This document shows positions 62,186 to 64,000 of a DNA stretch of 64,000 nt, piece by piece. The notes beneath the pieces are model-generated. The model worked only from the letters and a program-made list of their open reading frames with translations, ran no database searches and was not told the origin of the DNA. Location of the stretch: positions 868,001 through 932,000 of the forward strand of contig NZ_FOFV01000001.1 in the NCBI RefSeq assembly GCF_900111005.1. The letters are read 5' to 3'. The stretch comes from Lentzea albida (GTDB lineage: Bacteria; Actinomycetota; Actinomycetes; Mycobacteriales; Pseudonocardiaceae). The translations under genes were made by a program, and so were the position numbers. Each line of letters opens with the position of its first letter. Positions within the stretch are counted from its first letter, which is position 1.

Positions 62186-63345
62186 CAGAGCGTCACCACC
62201 AACGGCGAGACAGGAGCCGGCTCCACGTCCGGACCACGACGGACCGCGCGTGCGATCAACGCCCAGTCGACGCAGGCCAGCACCACGAACAGGGACGTGA
62301 ACACGACGAGCGACAACAAGATCTGCGAGACGTCCACATGCGACACCGCGTCCTCGGTGCGCAACAACCCGTAGACCAGCCACGGCTGGCGCCCGATCTC
62401 CCGGAACATCCACCCGAAGATCGCGGCGGCGAACGGGAACGGGATGCCGAACACCATGAGGTACAACGGGAAGCGCATCCGGATCACGGCGTCGCGGAGC
62501 AGCAACGGCAGGGTGAGCCAGCTGACCACCGTCAGCCCCATCCCGATGAGGATCATGAACCCGAGCGGCGCGCCGATCCACGGCACCGCCCCGGTCTTGC
62601 CCGGCTGGTGCGCGGCGATCACCGGGAACTGCGCGAACCCGGCGCCGATCAGCACCGGTGTGGCCAGTGCCGTGGTCACCACGCCCATCCGCAGCGACCG
62701 CCGGAAGAAGTCGGTCTCGGGCGTGCGCTTGATGAAGTGGTACGCCGAGACGCCGGTCAGGAACACGCCGCCGGCCGTGATCGCCGCGAAGACCACGTGC
62801 ACGAACGCGGAGGTGAACGTCGGATTGGTCAGCAACGCGCCGAAGTCGTCCAGCCGCAGCACGTTCCCGTCGACCCGGTAGCCGACGGGGTGCTGGAGGA
62901 ACCCGTTCGCCGCCATGATCCAGAACGCCGACGCGAACGCGGTCAGCGCGGTCAGGTACAGCAACGCCAGGTGCACCCAGCGGTGCAGCCTGCCCCAGCC
63001 GAAGATCCAGAGCCCGAGGAACGTCGACTCCAGGAAGAACGCGATCAGCGTCTCCAGCGCGAGCGGCGCCCCGAACACGTCACCGGCGTAGGTCGCGAGG
63101 CCCGACCAGTTCAACCCGAACTGGAACTCCATCACGACACCGGTGACGATCCCGAGCGCGTAGTTGATCACGTAGATCCGGCCCCAGAACCGCGTCATCC
63201 GCTCGTGCACGGGCGCGCCGGTGATCGTGAACCTCGTCTGCATGACCACGAGCAGCGTCACCAGGCCGAGCGTGAGCAGCACGAACAGGAAGTGGAACGA
63301 GGTCGTCAAGGCGAACTGGAGCCGTGCGAGGTCTACTGCGCTCAT
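62185..63345 (-). CDS. cydA: Cytochrome bd oxidase subunit I lacking the Q-loop
   Basis: 386 residues versus ~450-520. Haem ligands are present by alignment with E. coli: H18 (b595 site), H183 and M264 (b558), with E98 and E106 of the proton/haem d region and GRQPW at 318-322. The segment between H183 and M264 is 81 residues; in E. coli the equivalent H186-M393 span is 207. After HQPGK (246-250) the sequence goes straight into TGAVPWIG and helix 7, so the periplasmic quinol-binding Q-loop, including the E257 equivalent, is essentially absent. First gene of cydABDC. ATG 63345 chosen by family N-terminus (MSAVDLARLQFAL). Confidence 0.93.
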   Translation of the reverse strand: MSAVDLARLQFALTTSFHFLFVLLTLGLVTLLVVMQTRFTITGAPVHERMTRFWGRIYVINYALGIVTGVVMEFQFGLNWSGLATYAGDVFGAPLALETLIAFFLESTFLGLWIFGWGRLHRWVHLALLYLTALTAFASAFWIMAANGFLQHPVGYRVDGNVLRLDDFGALLTNPTFTSAFVHVVFAAITAGGVFLTGVSAYHFIKRTPETDFFRRSLRMGVVTTALATPVLIGAGFAQFPVIAAHQPGKTGAVPWIGAPLGFMILIGMGLTVVSWLTLPLLLRDAVIRMRFPLYLMVFGIPFPFAAAIFGWMFREIGRQPWLVYGLLRTEDAVSHVDVSQILLSLVVFTSLFVVLACVDWALIARAVRRGPDVEPAPVSPLVVTL

Positions 63346-63395
63346 GGGTAGCGACGGTATGTGTAGCACGGCTACTTATTAAGGCCGGAATCCGC

Positions 63396-63439
63396 ATCTC
63401 AGGGGGATCTCAGGGCTGACCCTGACCGAGGATTTCAGG
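63396..63439. promoter_or_regulatory. Regulatory repeats between cydA and padR
   Basis: TCTCAG-GGGGA-TCTCAG (63396-63412) read on the reverse strand is CTGAGA-N5-CTGAGA, identical in half-sites and period to the two sites in front of the 30.3-kb response regulator. Overlapping it is an inverted repeat TCAGGG-CTGA-CCCTGA (63409-63424) and a further TCAGGG at 63434. A second inverted repeat, GTAGC-ACG-GCTAC, lies near 63362-63374 next to the cydA start. PadR or the response regulator may bind here. Confidence 0.55.
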
Positions 63440-63476
63440 GACCACTCCGAGTGCGCGATGACTAGAGTCGCCACCC

Positions 63477-63812
63477 ATGAAGCCCGACGCGCTCCGCGGC
63501 CACCTCGACGCGTTGCTGCTGGCCACGCTCGACGGGAAGCAGCTGCACGGCTACGCGATCATCGAGGCGTTGCAGCAGGGCAGCGGCGGCGCGCTGGACC
63601 TCCCGACGGGCACGGTCTACCCGGCGCTGCGGCGGCTGGAACGGGCCGGGCACGTCACCAGCGACTGGAGCACGGTCGGCGGCCGCAAGCGCCGCACGTA
63701 CAAGCTCACGCAGGCGGGGCAACGCGCGCTGAACGCCGAGCGCAGCGCGTGGCGCGAGTTCACGACGGTCATCGACGGGGTGCTGGGAGGGGGGAAGTGG
63801 GCACAGCAGTGA
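63477..63812 (+). CDS. PadR-family transcriptional regulator
   Basis: 111-residue winged-helix repressor of the PadR type: LLLATLDGKQLHGYAIIEAL, PTGTVYPALRRLERAGHV and GGRKRRTYKLTQAGQRAL are the family's recognition and wing segments. Divergent from cydA and overlapping a HAAS-domain gene by 4 bases, the usual partner of such PadR genes. A TAGAGT hexamer at 63462-63467 is 9 bases upstream of ATG, so the message may be leaderless. It may autoregulate through the TCAGGG inverted repeat. Confidence 0.92.
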   Translation: MKPDALRGHLDALLLATLDGKQLHGYAIIEALQQGSGGALDLPTGTVYPALRRLERAGHVTSDWSTVGGRKRRTYKLTQAGQRALNAERSAWREFTTVIDGVLGGGKWAQQ

Positions 63813-64000
63813 TCGACCGGTACGTCACCGACCTCGGGGCGCGGTTGCAGGGGTCGAAGAAGCAGGTCCGCGACCTGCTCACCGAGACCCGCGACAGCCT
63901 GGCCGACGCCACCGAGGCGCACGTCGGCCGCGGCCTCAGCGAGCAGGAGGCCCAGGAGCGCGCGGTCGAGGAGTTCGGTCCCGTGCGCGAGATCGCGAAC
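63809..64000 (+). CDS. HAAS/permease-prefix domain protein, truncated by window edge
   Basis: The first 64 codons of a gene running off the window, starting at GTG 63809 (overlap with padR, GTGA) or GTG 63797. The segment DRYVTDLGARLQGSKKQVRD, LTETRDSLADATEAHVGRGL and EQEAQERAVEEFGPVREIA is the helical HAAS signalling domain that precedes membrane domains in PadR-linked proteins. Membrane part lies outside the window. Confidence 0.8.
   Translation, partial: MIDRYVTDLGARLQGSKKQVRDLLTETRDSLADATEAHVGRGLSEQEAQERAVEEFGPVREIAN

Overview
The window is 64 kb of very GC-rich DNA coding densely on both strands, with many GTG/TTG starts, frequent 4-base start/stop overlaps and probable leaderless genes. 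Gene content is that of a mycothiol-producing, mannolipid-containing actinomycete: mshB, a PimE-type mannosyltransferase, an LpqW-type lipoprotein, gpgS, fdxC-dapC, SARP regulators. I infer order Pseudonocardiales (a Lentzea/Saccharothrix/Actinosynnema-like organism). Recalled gene order of Mycobacterium tuberculosis Rv1107c-Rv1212 supports this: xseA, lipid-droplet protein, ispH, DUF6542 protein, ychF, pimE, PCD, mutT-like, typA, lpqW, mshB, Rv1171-like, fdxC, dapC, dapD, dapE, LOG, folP2 remnant and gpgS occur here in nearly that order. No tRNA or rRNA gene, prophage, CRISPR array or biosynthetic cluster was recognised.

Layout. 0-4 kb: xseA end, lipid-droplet protein, ispH, DUF6542 protein, rmuC. 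4-5.5 kb: a solo TnpB element. 5.8-12.2 kb: DNA repair island (sbcD-sbcC, zinc-ribbon protein, ogt, ada-alkA). 12.3-19.3 kb: ychF, then two tandem, overlapping giant SARP/NB-ARC/TPR regulators. 19.3-22.3 kb: small membrane proteins, PimE-like mannosyltransferase, secreted GH88-like enzyme, PCD. 22.3-26 kb: TPP riboswitch with thiamine ABC importer. 26-33 kb: SDR, HIT protein, ABC exporter with a LolA-like secreted protein, divergent two-component system, Nudix protein. 33-39.4 kb: trpS with a classical transcription attenuator, YciI protein, S41 peptidase, typA, lpqW. 39.7-45.7 kb: oppABCDF-like peptide importer. 45.7-46.1 kb: intergenic repeat array. 46-56 kb: mshB, fdxC, dapC/dapD/dapE, two LOG proteins and accessory genes. 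56-64 kb: secreted S15-type hydrolase, truncated DHPS homologue, gpgS, a strikingly compact cydABDC operon, padR and the start of a HAAS-domain gene.

How the genes connect. ThiBPQ is controlled by the riboswitch. DapC, DapD and DapE are three steps of the succinylase route to meso-diaminopimelate/lysine. MshB makes a mycothiol precursor; GpgS starts glucosylglycerate/methylglucose polysaccharide synthesis; PimE-like and LpqW-like proteins belong to phosphatidylinositol-mannoside metabolism. The response regulator at 30.3 kb probably controls its own operon and the divergent exporter through CTGAGA-N5-CTGAGA repeats, and the identical motif recurs in front of cydA.

Most notable: a cytochrome bd whose CydA lacks essentially the whole quinol-binding Q-loop, with a half-size CydB and a CydDC assembly ABC transporter whose two nucleotide-binding domains have complementary deletions; the trpS attenuator; an intact solo TnpB; an Ada-AlkA fusion that lost glycosylase catalytic motifs; and 9 of 11 convergent gene pairs overlapping at their 3' ends.
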